This document shows positions 1 through 12,827 of a DNA stretch of 64,000 bases, piece after piece. The stretch is from Gordionus sp. m RMFG-2023 (Eukaryota; Nematomorpha; Gordioida; Chordodea; Parachordodidae), in assembly GCF_954871325.1 (NCBI RefSeq), contig NC_088777.1, forward strand, positions 20,871,366 through 20,935,365, read 5' to 3'. The first letter of the stretch is position 1. Each line of letters starts with the position of its first letter. Below the pieces are notes generated by a model. That model was not told the origin of the DNA, ran no database searches, and saw only the letters and a list, made by a program, of their open reading frames with translations. Made by a program: the position numbers and the translations under genes.

Positions 1-319
1 GGCATAATCGCTTATACTTAATAAAACTTTAATTTTATGCATAATAAATTATAATACCATATAAATAATGATTTATTTCTTTTACGGTAAATGCGTTTCA
101 GATTATAAAAATACTTAAAATATCTTTTCCCTCAATTTTCAAATTCAAATATTGTTTGTTGAGTTTGAATAGAAGGTAAGAAGAAGAAATAAGGAAAAAA
201 TATAAAAATGAGAGTTTATTTAATTATAAAGGAAGGAAACTTATATTAAAGATCTCATACTAATAATTTCTATCAATTTCCTTAAATTATAAATTGAGCT
301 AGAGATTTTGAATTTGGTT

Positions 320-438
320 TCAAAAAATGTCGAGAAAAGTTTTGAATCTATATTTTCTGTTATTGGTGGCATTGTTAAATCTACGTTGGGAATAAATACT
401 CTGGTATTATTAAAAAGTGTCAGTTTTTATATTTCATA
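320..438 (+). pseudogene. hAT transposase C-terminal relic
   Basis: A short open stretch reads VEKSFESIFSVIGGIVKST, then LGINTLVLLKS, and ends at a stop. This resembles the hAT dimerisation (hATC) signature, in which a V-E-R-x-F-S core is followed by a G-I segment, a basic N-R-L segment and a leucine-rich helix. Nothing else of a transposase is recognisable beside it, so this is at best a fragment. The match is by eye on a short, degenerate motif and could be chance. Confidence 0.3.
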
Positions 439-477
439 AATAATATTCTTTTTATTATTTACCACTATAACTTGAAT

Positions 478-673
478 AATTTGAAAATTCGACTTAATTT
501 TTTTGGTAAACGGCTAACCAATATTTTAGCCAAAATTTTACGTAAGCTTGGAAATTTGGACCATAGATGGCAGAGATGTTTTGACATCTATTAAGGAAAT
601 CTCGGCTTTTGTAAAATTATTTTGGCTAAAATCTTAATTTAAAATGGCCAAATCGAGCCTTTTAACAATACTA
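478..673. repeat. MITE family A, copy 1
   Basis: The right end, read on the minus strand, begins TAGTATTGTTAAAAGGCTCG and continues through ATTTGGCC and GATTTTAGCC. The left half contains the inverted counterpart (GGCTAACCAATATTTTAGCC). The copy at 57962-58173 has the same order of blocks, including the inner 'catagatg' segment and the ATTTTAGCC/GGCTAAAAT arms. There is no coding capacity. The left boundary is approximate. Confidence 0.5.
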
Positions 674-1849
674 GTAATTTGCATTAAGATATTTAAATAT
701 ATTTACAAAATTTAAAGGTGTCACCGTTAATTAAAAATCACTTTATCTTTTCCAGAAAATTGCCGGAAACTAATAGTTATTATTTTATTATTCCTCACAA
801 CATACTTAACAAATATGCAAAATGTCATTGATTTGAAATATATGCCCATAAAATATGTTTTTTTGTTGACTTGGTAATGGAAATACCGACACCTAAATTT
901 AATAAGAAAATTTCAAACAAAATAATCGGTTGGCTATATTTCGTTTAGAAATTTTATTATTCTTTTCGTTTATTGCTTGAATAATTCGAAAAGAGTTACA
1001 ATATTAATATTCGTTTAAAATTATCGAAAAATTTATCGAGGCGGAGGTCTAATTATTATAGTGTTTGTACTTATTTCATTTTTGAGTAAGTGGGGAAGGT
1101 GCGGGGTTGCAAAATTTGTTTATGGGGGTAGTTCTCTCATCTTGCCTAATAGAGCATTGGACATCAGCAATTAAAATTTTGAAGAACCATATAATTTCTA
1201 TCATATTTTTTAAGCTCATTCATATTAAATCATTTACAAAATGTGATTTTTATATTTGAAAATTTAATTTAGCTGGACCCACTTAAAATTTGGTACTGAA
1301 TATAATTTTTGTATAAATTAAAAAAATCTCTAAGTTTAAGGCAAAATATTCTAAATATACTGGAGGAGTACATTTCCGGTCAAATCACATTTTTATTATA
1401 CACATTATATTGATATTTTTGAATATAAACCAAATCAAAAGAAATTTCCGACCGAATTTAGCCATACATTCACCTCGAATAAAAATAATATTCCTAAATT
1501 CTTTATCGCAGCCCTTAACTTGCCGAACGGAAATATTTTAAATTCAAAAATATTTTTATTGCACATGTTTAACTTTCTTAAAATGTTTTAATTCCACAAT
1601 TATCAATCAAATTTGCGGCATTTTATTATTGTCAATTAAATATCAATAGAAAATCTTATAATTTTTTTATGACAACAATAAAAAAATGCGCATTTTGTGG
1701 CCTTTCATTTGTATTCGAAAATGATTTTTTTCATCTTTTCTGAATACTTCGGTTTAGAATTGTAGTATGTCTATTTGTAGCTAAATTCCGCTTTGTAAGA
1801 TAAAGAAAATAAAATAATGATTATTGCCAGACAGATTTATTATATATGT
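674..1849. other. AT-rich spacer without a recognisable gene
   Basis: No open frame with protein-like composition or splice-site pairing was seen. The stretch 1270-1400 ends in a block (GGAGGAGTACATTTCCGGTC) resembling the end of repeat family B, so part of it is probably an eroded copy. The rest looks like neutral AT-rich sequence. Confidence 0.5.
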
Positions 1850-1854
1850 CGTAA

Positions 1855-2075
1855 GGAGATGGAACCTTGATATTTGGACTCCTCATTTATGTACTTTATA
1901 GTTACCCTATGTTTCAGATAATTTTTTGCCATGAACTTTTGTGTAATTTTTTTAGTTCACATAAAAACTATAATATAAATAAATAAAAAATTAAGAATGG
2001 TTCAAAAGTTCACGGTAAAATTATCTGAAATTAATGTTGGTGCATAGCATATATGCTGGAATAAATTTTTAAGCA
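1855..2075. repeat. MITE family B, eroded copy
   Basis: Imperfect inverted repeat: TTTCAGATAATTTTTTGCC followed by ATGAACTTTTG in the left arm is mirrored by CAAAAGTTCACGG and AATTATCTGAAAT in the right arm. The right flank contains ATATGCTGGAATAAATTTT, matching the GCTGGAAT-type ends of the copies at 13177, 35214 and 40966. It is non-coding and its boundaries are approximate. Confidence 0.5.
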
Positions 2076-2351
2076 AATCAAATTTAATAACATCCTTAGT
2101 AAATGGAAATTGGGAGATTCTGATTTCTTAGCATTCCATACTCCGTCATGGCATAGTATACTTTTATTTAATATAAATATTTCCAAAATTTTATCTAAAT
2201 AAGCAAAAGCAAAAAATATGAATGTTTTTTAAAATAACATTTACTCAAATAGTTCTTATTTTTAAATGGCTATTTGTTAGAAAAAAATTCAGGCCTGTTA
2301 ACCTATGATCCAAAAAATTTTTGAAATCTTGAATAATGCAAATTTATGAGT

Positions 2352-2725
2352 TTTCCTTCATACATGCCAGGCTAAATAAAATTGACCATGCCGGGCAAGA
2401 ATGGTTGGTATGCCGTGAATTAATCGATAGAAATCAAATATTTCAACCAAAATATCAATTCCAAAACATGCGCATAGTTCGAAAATGATTTTTCCAAAAC
2501 ATGTAAACTTGGTTTTTACTACGGGAACACAATGGATCTTATTTGGAAATCCAATCAGAAGATGCTCAATCTTATGGGCATTACATATCAAAAACGCCTA
2601 ATGAAATTAAAACAAAATATCATTTTTTACAAGACGCCGACTTATTTCTGAAAACAATATTAAAAACTTGGAAACCTAATGTTACTACATATATAATCTT
2701 ATTTATAAGTTCTTCAATGTTATGA
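2352..2725 (+). other. Unassigned coding-like stretch
   Basis: Two neighbouring plus-strand stretches have more protein-like composition than their surroundings. One begins near 2363 and reads LNKIDHAGQEWLVCRELIDR. The other, from about 2530 to a stop at 2723-2725, contains YLEIQSEDAQSYGHYISKTP. They are in different frames. No family was recognised and no convincing splice sites join them. This may be an old transposon or gene relic, or chance. Confidence 0.2.
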
Positions 2726-4164
2726 CGCTTTTTTCTAATTGTATAAACAAAAAATTTCATATATATAAATATCTTACTTGAAGAAATAATTATGTAATTT
2801 ATTTTTTAGAATACGCAGGTATTTAAAAATGGATAACATAACCCGAGGAACCAATTTTTTCGTAGACCAATTTTTTTTATTATCTCATTTTGAGTACATT
2901 TTTAGCTTACTGAGACTGAGATGTATAAAATCAGTGGGTCTTAACATCTTCAGTAAAATATAGGCCCAGCCCATGATATTTTTTTATTCTTTTTGCCTTA
3001 ATATTACCACAATTATGAAATCAATTTTAAAAAATCAGGAGGTGGGATTGTTAAATTTGTCATATTCATGAATAGAAATAGCTAAGCATCAAATACCTGT
3101 CATTGCTGAATATTTAAATTTAATGATGAAATATATTAAATTGAAATAAAGGTGAAATAAATATTTTGAGTTTTAAGTATACTTGCTAATTCTCAAATCT
3201 TTTTTGTAAAATCTTCATAGCTTTATTATTTTTGAACACTTGACAACCATGATATTTAGATATAGGCCAGACCTATATCTAAATATTTTTTTGCCATCGG
3301 ATTTCGGGTCGGCTCCGTCTCTTCCAAATTCCCATATAAATGAATATATAACAGGCCAGGGTGATACAGCTTCACACCCGCGAATTCTTTTGAGCAATCT
3401 TTTGATATTTATAGATACAATTGAATATTTAAATCTTTACAAAAGGACACATATTAAATTTGACATTACTTTTTGAAGTGGAAATACATTTAATAGCAAA
3501 TGATAGTGATAGGTTGGACTTTATTTCACTCACATAAGTAAAATCTGTTTAAAAAAACTTGCGTTATTGATTTCCTGTTTTGCGATCTGCAAGTAATATT
3601 ATATAAATATTTGAATTTATTTAAATTACTTTTTATTTTAAAAAATATTTAAATGTTGGCTCGCTATTAGACCCAAAGTTCAAAATATATAATAGAGCAA
3701 AATTGCACATCGTCGGAATTTATTATTAATCATCTAAACTTATAGACTATAATAATATTAGATTAATAAATATAGAGATTGAAAACAAAAGAAAATATCA
3801 TATATATCAATTATTTGAAAGATTAGCAAATAAACATCAAATTGTGATTCCACTTTATATAACATAGAACAGGACCCACGGTAGTGTTTGCCGAAGTCCC
3901 GTCCTGCTCGATCTTTTTTTAAAACAGAACTGGATCAACATACTTTATTGATGCTTTTAAGCATCATAGGACGAAGACAGGAAGGAGATCATACTAAACT
4001 AGCTAACAAAACAAGCTTGCTCTTATACATAACAAACATAAATAATGTAATACCAAACATTAAATTTATGATATAAAAAATCTATGGATTTCAATACAAA
4101 ATTTGTTTTAAATTTAAAAATAAAATTATCTAAATCAAATTTTTTACAAGTTTTATGGTATTAG
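2726..4164. other. AT-rich spacer, no gene seen
   Basis: No exon-like segment could be supported. A short perfect hairpin lies at 3251-3285. A slightly GC-richer patch at 3870-4020 has no recognisable product. Confidence 0.5.
3251..3285. repeat. Perfect 15-bp inverted repeat (hairpin)
   Basis: ATATTTAGATATAGG at 3251-3265 is followed by a 5-nt loop (CCAGA) and the exact reverse complement CCTATATCTAAATAT at 3271-3285. The two opposing open frames over this spot are a consequence of the palindrome. It could be the core of a small foldback element. Confidence 0.7.
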
Positions 4165-4440
4165 TCAGAGACCTGCAGAGACACCATGTGCACAACTCGG
4201 CCCGGAATTTGAAAATCTTTTTCCCTGCCCGGGTTTTATATTTTTAGGCCCGGCCCGGATTTTTTAAAAATATATTATTCATTTTTAATATTTAGATAAT
4301 AATGGCAATTTAAAATATTCGATTCGGTCCAGGTATTTTTTTAAATAAATTTAGACCCGGCCGGCATTTTTAAAATAATTAAAATATGGTCCGGCTCCTA
4401 TACCCGGGCTTTGGGTTCAGGATATGGATATTTTAAATTT
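4165..4440. repeat. CCCGG-rich short interspersed repeat
   Basis: GC-rich blocks (GGCCCGGCCCGG, GGTCCGGCTC, CCCGGGC) stand out against AT-rich surroundings and are separated by an AT-rich core. The left edge contains CAGAGACCTGCAGAGAC, similar to the TAGAGGTCTGCA-like ends of other copies. These features suggest a non-autonomous hAT-type element with GC-rich subterminal repeats. The boundaries and the superfamily are inferred. Confidence 0.45.
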
Positions 4441-6319
4441 TTGGAGAGAAAAGAGAATAGAATTTCCGAAACTTTCCATGCTAGCCAAAAAAAATCTTTG
4501 TCCTAGCAATTAGCACACCCAGTGAATGACGTTTTTATCGCTGGGGACGTTTCCTATGTCCGGCAAATTTGAAGATTTTAATTAGCGATTTAAAATTAAT
4601 AATATATTTATTATTATATTTTAAAAAAATGTTTATACGCCGATTTACATCGTCGATAGGTCTTATCGACACACAGTTCTAATTTAGTAAAAAATTTATT
4701 TAATCGCACAATAAGAACAGAACATTTTTCAACTTTCGTTATATAAATTAAATTTTTTTATTATTATGTAATTTTTAATAAAAAGAGCTTAAATTTTATA
4801 AAATTAATATTAACCCTAACCTAATCCGAATTTCGTCAAAATTTACTCGGTTTCAGACAAAAATGTTTTCTGAACCCATTTTGCTGCTTCGAATTCGGTT
4901 CAAAATCTTGGCACAATGTGTAAAATATTTTACGAACCGGGCCCACCCGTAATTTCCCCATTTTTAAAATTTTTTTCTTTACTAAAAACCCATATTCTCC
5001 CATAACTTTTTAAAAAATCTATACTTGCCAGAAGCGGAAAATCAGGCCATATTAAACTTAAATAAACCTGAATTAAAACTAGAATATGATGACACAAAAA
5101 ATGAATTTTATTAAAAAAAATAAAATATAATATAAAAGAATCCCAATTCCTTAAGGAATATAATAACGAAAGAACAATAACTTAAAAAAAAATTTTTGTT
5201 CTAATTTTCCATCTATTTATTTTTTATTTATAATATTCTTTTTTGTTATAAATAACTTTTCCTTATCCCTTATTATTATTATAATAATAAAGGGAGCAAA
5301 ATAAAATAATACTATCTACCCTTTAATTGAATAGAAAATAAAATTGTTTATTTTATAATATTATTCCTTATATAAAAAAATTACATAATGAATACAATTA
5401 CTAAATTAGTAACAACAGAATTTTTTTATATGTTAAAATTGTGAAATGGCCACCAATATATTTGTTATATAATAAACAGTCAGTGTAGCAGTTCTAAAAT
5501 TTGCGGGATTGGTTATCGTTTGTAGGCCTGTTACTTGTCAGTTACTTTTTATATATGGAGTAGAATTCCACTGATTGAAAGGTGACCCCTTCATTTATCA
5601 TCATTAAACTGGAAATATGCTTTATCATAAGACTTGCAGACAAATTAATCAGGATACTGCATTTATTACTTTCATTATTAAAATAGTTTCCCCATTTATT
5701 GCGAGATTCACATAGTTGGAAGAAAGTCTTTTAATATTGGCCTTTCCCCATAACAAATGTGAGGGTCTGCCAGCCAGTTAATATGTTTTAAATATTTCAT
5801 ATCAGATTAAGATAGCTGAAAAGAGAAATTGTATAATCTAATAGTATTTTTAATGACTAGAATTATTGGAATTAGTATTCATAACCTATTTTACAAATTG
5901 TCGATTAAAGTAGTAATAAATTGATTTTCATTGATACCAGAGGGTCTTTTTTTTTCCTTCAATATTACAAATCCAAATTAATTTATTTCATTAGCTTCTT
6001 TATTTTACAGTATTTATTCACTGAAATACTATTAAGCCCTCGCACAATCAAAATATTTTCAAGATTCTCTTCAATCAAACTTAAGCTATAAAGGACTAAA
6101 ACGGAAGAATAAATTTTATAGTTGAGATCACTTCTACGTGCTAACTTGGGTATCTGGCTCCGCCAAATATCAATATATAAAAAATGCTACGGATACTGAT
6201 CAATCTGTTTAGAACAAGTCGTGTGATTATTGTGAACATGGATTGAAGATGGCAAATTAATTTATTAAAATAATATAGTTGATCAAAATCATTCTAAAAT
6301 AACATAAATAAAACTGAAA
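4441..6319. other. AT-rich spacer, no gene seen
   Basis: Long A/T runs (for example 5090-5420) and no exon-like segments. I could not assign any part of it to a repeat family. Confidence 0.5.
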
Positions 6320-7357
6320 TGTAAAAATATAAATCAAAATATAAAATAAAAATTATAAAACTTTCCCCTTTTCTTGAATTATTACATTTTCGATCTCACT
6401 ATTTATACTTTTAAACCTTTTCAACTACCTTTACAAACATTTCAATTATTCTTACAAATTTTATATTATTAACTGTTTCTTTAAAATAATAAATTACTTT
6501 TCTTTTTCAATACACATATTTGACACCCATTCCCTTAAATCGCCTAAATCCATTCTGAACTGCCAACACAGGATAGCTGGCTATACGTGATGGCTGATTC
6601 TAAGACATTGAGTTATCCCAATCTTTTGCAAAGGCAACTCCTAAATACTTTTTTGTTTTATAATGTCTACGATAAAGATTTCTTATAACTATAACGCTCT
6701 CAACGATACTGACCTCTTGTAACGATACTAACGGTGCCATATAACAATAACACTATCTTGTAAAGATAACATTTCTTTTAATAAAGATCTTACTATAACT
6801 ACTTGTATCTTAAAGACTTCTTGTAAAGATAACGATCTCTTGTAACAGATTTTTTTGCTATAACGATCTCTAGTACTGATAGCAATCTCTTGTGACGAAT
6901 TCCTTTTAGCTATAACTATCTCTTGTAACTAAAGCGACTAATTCTATACTCTTTCAACCATGTGTTACTTCTAATCTACTAAAATTTGCTCTTCCGTTTC
7001 TTCTACGACCATGTGCTTGGATATTGATGCAATTGCTTCTTTATCTTGATTTATCTTATTCTTTGTCTTAAGGTCTATAATCATTTCACAAATCTCTCCC
7101 CCTTTTTTAGAATTTCTTTCCTGAGTTAGTAAGATTGAAGTTTAAGGTCCATAGAACATATTCGGCACCAACTGTAAAATTCGAAGTATAATCAATAATT
7201 ATTTCATATAATTATCATTTAATTTGCTTTAATTTAAATCTTTCGACTACCTTTACAATTTAAACATTTCAATTTTCCCTACAAACTTTATATTCAAACT
7301 AACTGTTTATCTTTAAAATTATAAATAACTTTTCTTTTTTAATATACGTATTTGACA
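6320..7357 (-). mobile_element. Miniature LTR retroelement (fossil)
   Basis: Two related terminal repeats of about 200 bp lie in direct orientation at 6320-6525 and 7173-7357. Read on the minus strand each begins TGTCAAATA and ends in CA. Just inside the 5' repeat is TTGGTGCCGAA, which looks like a primer-binding site. Just inside the 3' repeat is a purine-rich tract (AAGGGAATGGG). The roughly 650-bp interior holds degenerate short repeats around GATAACGATCTCTTGTAA and no recognisable pol. The organisation suggests a TRIM-like, non-autonomous element. The repeats have diverged noticeably, so it is old and looks broken. No matching target duplication was found. Confidence 0.55.
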
Positions 7358-8334
7358 CAATCAAAATTATTAATAATCTTTAAAACAATTAGGATATCGT
7401 AAAGTTCATACCCCTTCATTTACAAACCTTTTAGAGGTTTAAGTAATAATTTTTTTAATGTTCAGGGCCGACGTGGGTTTTTTAAATAATACCGGTTAAG
7501 ATGGGTCCTTGTTCAGATGCTTGGGAAAATTTATATATGATATACAATTGAGGCTCAATGCCTTTCTCTAAGATATTTGGCATTGATCAGCCCTCCTATA
7601 TTATTCTATATAAATAATTATATTTTTCAGTTATCGACCTTCTATTATTTTTTGGCCCGAACACGAGGTATTAGGAAATGTATCTTTATTTTCTATTTTA
7701 ATGTTATGCATTAATATGAGAAAGAATTCAGCAATAATAGCTCTGATAATTTTATTATAATTATAAAATTTGTAAAATGAATAAGAATAGGAAAGAAATA
7801 TAATATACATATATCCGGCTTATTGACGATGTTGGGACTATCCTGAGCCACCTTGCAGTACTCTAATTTCTCGACATGCAATGAAAAAAATAAATAACAA
7901 TATTTGATTTGTAATGTGATGGATCTCGGAATAAGGAATTTTTGGCATTCCCAATAATGAAAATTGTCAAGGTTCTCTAGAAAAATTTTATTATTTTATT
8001 AAAATTTAGGGTCATATTTTGCACAAATTCTCCGGTTCGCTGCAAAAAATATTGCACAGGTTGCCCGATACCAATATTTTTTAATCCCTTAACGTTAGCG
8101 TCAATGTGTTTTTTCAGTCAGTATATTTTTTTATCATTTTTTTCTATCATATCTGGAATACATATCCTAAAGATCCGCAATGCCCATTATGGGCTGGGGA
8201 TAAAGTCTGATTTTTTCTATATATATTTTATGAATTTTGATATGAAGTGATAATCCATAAAGTATTTGTTTTTAATTCAACCACTCCCCAAGATTATAAT
8301 AGTTGTTTATTTTGGTGTTCAACATATATCTTGA

Positions 8335-8440
8335 TTTAGGCCTTTATTTAAAAGAAGTTTGAAACCGGGCCGGGTTACCTTAGTTGAAAATTAAATTCCC
8401 ACCTGGCCGGGTCTAGAAATTTTACCATTTGTAGGCCTCT
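8335..8440 (-). repeat. CCCGG-type repeat, one end
   Basis: Read on the minus strand the end begins TAGAGGCCTACAAATGG and continues into CTAGACCCGGCCAGG. It matches the ends of the GC-rich interspersed family seen at 16123, 30385 and 43215. Confidence 0.4.
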
Positions 8441-9594
8441 AATCACAATTTTGCCTGTAATTTTACTATTTAAAATTTATATAAAAAATCTATGGAGAAA
8501 CTAATAAATTATATTAAGTTCAAAAATTATTAATTTTCGAAAAATTGCAGAGTAAGTTTTCAACACTTGTTGGAATATATTTCCAACAAAACTATTTAAA
8601 ATTTAAAAAACGGACTCGAAAAATGATCTAAAGTTGAAAAAAACACTGATAGTATGCTAACATACAATATAATTATCCTAAGCCTACTAAAAACATAAAA
8701 TAAATAATAATATTCAACCAAACCAATTTTATTTTAATATTTAATCTATTTTTTCCCCATTTAAATGTTTTTTCGACACGCAGTTATTTATTTATAAGTT
8801 ATAATTTCACTGGCGTGTGTCCTATTTTTTGTATAAATTTTCAATTTTTTTTTAAAAAAAATAAATTTTGAAATCTATTATATAACCTTCAAAATTTTAT
8901 TTATTTATTTTAAATAATAAAGTAATAATCCATTTCCATTATTAAACATACCATATCAATTAAATTATTTTTATAGCAGTGTCAGCTCTCAACAATCAAA
9001 AAGAATTTGTCTTAATCCTTCAAAATGTTAACATAAGGGAGTTAATTGAGCAGTAAAAGAAATGCTCAAAATTTTTAAAGAAGGTTCGTTAAATATTTTT
9101 TTGGCTTTATTAGAATTGAAAATCATTATCCATAAATTTCATTTACAACATGCTTTTTTAAAAATGTCTTGAATAATCAAAGGGGCAAATGACGATTAAA
9201 TATACTTTATACGACCTGATTGATTTTATTAAATATCCTTTATGCTTGTTTTTGGAGAAAAGAGGATATATTCACCAACATACAAATTTTATATACATTT
9301 TATTTAATTGAATTATCAATTATTTTTAGTTATTATATTATGTGACTCTTAGTACTATTTGTTGTATTTATTTATCTCAATAAAAATATGAAGACGTGCA
9401 GAAATATCTTTAACCCTTAACTATTCAATTACTTATAAAGACTTTCGGGTTTTTTTTGAGTTGAAATTATTAATAGTTCGAAATATATCAATGGATAAAA
9501 TTTTGTCCAAACATTTTGCCGGGAACACTTCCAATACTGCACTCCTATGATTATATTTATATTATTTAAAATCAATTTAGATTATGTTCGTTGA

Positions 9595-9830
9595 TAATGA
9601 AATTCTGGCCTGTAAATATTTTACAGTTTGGCCGGCCGAATTAGCCGGGCTTCGACCAATATTTTTTTATGAAGTTTAACAAATATTTTAAAATTCACAA
9701 ATTGCCTGACTCGGCCCAAAAATATATTCTGTTCAAATTATTTTTTTACCCCTTTTAGCGTCCAAGCGGTTAGATTCAGATAAAATGGGCTCCACCGGGG
9801 AAACTCAGGTTACATTTTGTAGAATCTTAC
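9595..9830. repeat. CCCGG-type repeat fragment
   Basis: GGCCGGCCGAATTAGCCGGG, CTCGGCCC and CACCGGGG blocks frame an AT-rich core. The arrangement is as in the other copies, but the termini are not clear. Confidence 0.35.
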
Positions 9831-10507
9831 ATAAAAATCGTGCGCATCGATAGTCCTTTCCATTAACCTTGAAAACCAACCTTAACTTGGATTAATAAAC
9901 ATCAATAAAATTGAAAGGACAATTTAACTGCTTCGCTGAACTAAGGCTACTGGTTGATTTTACTGATGGGCTGGTTATCTATAGGGGAGGGGCGTAATTA
10001 TTTTCCGAGGATTTAATTTACCTGAGATAATATTTAAATATCTTTATTTCACGCTACACTGAAACGGTTTAGATTTTTAAAATTTTTATCAATAGCCCTG
10101 ATCCGGGTTTTTAATATTTGGTCATTGTAAATAATTATTGGTATTTAATAGATGATTCTAAAGGGAAAAATACTATGAGCTAATAAATTAAATCATCATT
10201 CAATTTGTCTACTGATTAATTTATATTAAAATATCTGGTTCGGATTTACTCTTATATCCAAAATCATACTATTTAAGGACCAGGTTTTGGACCGGCCCTG
10301 CATATCTCAAACACTATTCGATCAATGATTTGCGAAACACGCTAAAATTTCCCTTTGTAGGCATCAATAGTCGATTAATGACTAAACACCTCTCAAAGTT
10401 CCGCGATTAGAGACCAGTAGAATGGACACGTTAAGAAAAGTGAGTTTTGTATTTGAGTAATATTAATTATAATAAAAAACCAAAACTTATAAATCAGCTG
10501 TGGTAAC

Positions 10508-10600
10508 TAGTGTTAAACGACTCAGCTGAGTCGGCTTAACCACGACTTAAGTCAAATTTTTAGCCGAAAAATCTACTCAATATAAAATCTTGACATGCCA
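10508..10600. repeat. Family A-like repeat end with perfect palindrome
   Basis: TAGTGTTAAACGACTC matches the terminal block of family A. It is followed by the perfect palindrome GACTCAGCTGAGTC. Only one end is recognisable. Confidence 0.35.
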
Positions 10601-12827
10601 AAGTGGAAATTAAAGATGCACTAAAATCTTCAGAATCAAATTATTACGCGAATTGAATTGCAACAATAGAATTTATGAAAAATTTTAAAGCATGAAAAGA
10701 GTATAAATTTGAAAAGCTTTGAAAATAAATCTAATTATCAGTGGAGTAACTTCTGCATCTTCTTCCCTTTCCACCATAAATCTTAATAGGGATTACTTGA
10801 TTTATCAAGTCATTTTTGAGCGTAATTAGGGTTTTCATGTCAATACCTTTAGATTTATCAGCAATTCTCTGTTTCATATTTCTAAATTTTGTTGAGACAT
10901 TGTTTTTCGGATAAAAGGAATGAATCTATTTTATTCGATCAGAACATTTCATCATGTGAAAGGCATACCCACTACAAAATTTCCACAATTATTTTTAGCA
11001 TTCGATTACTGTAATCAGGAATTCAATTTCTATTCATTTGCATAAATGTAATATTCAGGGACATAACTAGTATGTTTCGATCATATTCATCTTGTTATCC
11101 CTTTTCCTATAAGGTAATAATAGATTCTTCATTTTATGACAATTCATAAAATCATATATAATTATAAAAATCATATGTTATCACTTCAAAAATCAAAATG
11201 ATAATTATACCTAATTAAATAAAATACATATTATACACCTTCTAGATAAACGTTCTTTATTGTTTACACCAATTGAACCTTTTAATTAACGACTACGATG
11301 AAAATGTAAATGCGGCTATCTGATATAAAAACACGGGGTGCATAAAAAACTGAGCAGTACTCGCTATTATCAACTTTGATGATGTTTTTTTTGAATGAAA
11401 TGTATTACAATTTTTTTATAATTATATCTTCCTTAATCATTTTTTAATACAATTAATCGAAATTTTATTTTCCTTATTTAATATAATACTAATACAAATA
11501 AAAACTATATTACAAACAACATGACTGTTGAAATTTATAATGCAACTAAAACTTGTTTATGTACATAGTTCATATTTTGTATTTTTTTTACCATAATATT
11601 ATTCAGAATCGAAACTTGTAGCTGAGAAGCAAAAATTTGAATAATTTAGGCTTGTTTTTTTACAGGAAAAATATACTACATAGTTTTATGTCAGACAACA
11701 TAAAAATTTTTTAAAATCACAATATATGTTTAACTAGAGCCCTGCACCGATCTGTTTGATCTGACCTAAACTACTCCAGGCATTATTTTAAATGCTCATT
11801 AAAAGGCGGGTAGGACTAGGACAAAATTTATTCAGACTTATATCTCGGCTAAACTTTAAATTTTTTTTATCTAATTATTTTATAAACATATATCAAATAT
11901 TTATTTTCTTCCAGGTCTTATAATTTTCCGATTTTCTTGTAGAATCCTTCATCTTAACCTTTGAAGATAAATGTTTTTACTATTAGGTAAGACGTCATGT
12001 TAAAAAAAATTGAATTCTAGTATAGAACTAAGAGTTACAAAATTGGCAGATTTTTTTAAAAATATTAACAATTATTTTTAATTTTATGACCGCCTTTAAG
12101 GTTCGCGCTCTAAACCCCGATCTTCCCTACTCAGTTTAATATAGTAAAAAATTTCCATTTATAAAATTTTAGCAATCATATTTCGTCAATAACTATTATT
12201 GAACTCAAATTTTTAACAGACAAAGAAAGATTATTATCAGTTTAATCATTCAATTTATTTACACCTGCTCTTTGGTTTTATATAATTTAATACATACTCC
12301 TCATACTTATATATAAATATTACCACATCTAATATAAAAATGTATCCCGGTCATTTAAGTTCACCATCAATATTAAAATTCGACATCCTATCAATTATTT
12401 TAAAACGCGTGCATAAATGGCATGTATGTCCATATTTTTAAAATAATTTCTTAAATCTTTTAAAACCATGAATGTTAAATTGATAGTTGGATTTGTTAAA
12501 AATTAAAAAACTACCATTTTTATGACTTAATCCTACAAATATAATTAAAAAATTAGTGCGGCATATGTCTTATAAATAATTTAAAATTTATCATATGCAA
12601 AATGTCCAATTTACCGTAAAATCTGAATTGTTATATAAATATCCATATTATTTGTTTATTGAGCATTCTGATTATTCTTTAAAATTGATCATAATATGTA
12701 AAGAAGTTCATAATTACTAAAAATATAACCTCAATATTTTTTTATTCATTTTTAATAAGTTGAACCTCATTTATACTTTTAAATAAAACTAATTTATATT
12801 CATTTTATTATAAACAAAATTTAACAG

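Larger units (their letters stand above)
7358..12827. other. Repeat-bearing AT-rich spacer upstream of the MXD exons
   Basis: No exon was recognised here, although the upstream MXD exons, including the SID-coding first exon, should lie on this strand in or beyond this stretch. I looked for a LLEAAEYLE-like helix and did not find one. GC-rich CCCGG-type repeat fragments occur near 8335, 9595, 10235 and 11735. The rest is AT-rich with no assignable content. Confidence 0.5.

Noticed and set aside
3215-3476. Two opposing open frames over the same bases
   Set aside because: They mirror each other because of the palindrome at 3251-3285. Neither has family signals or splice context.
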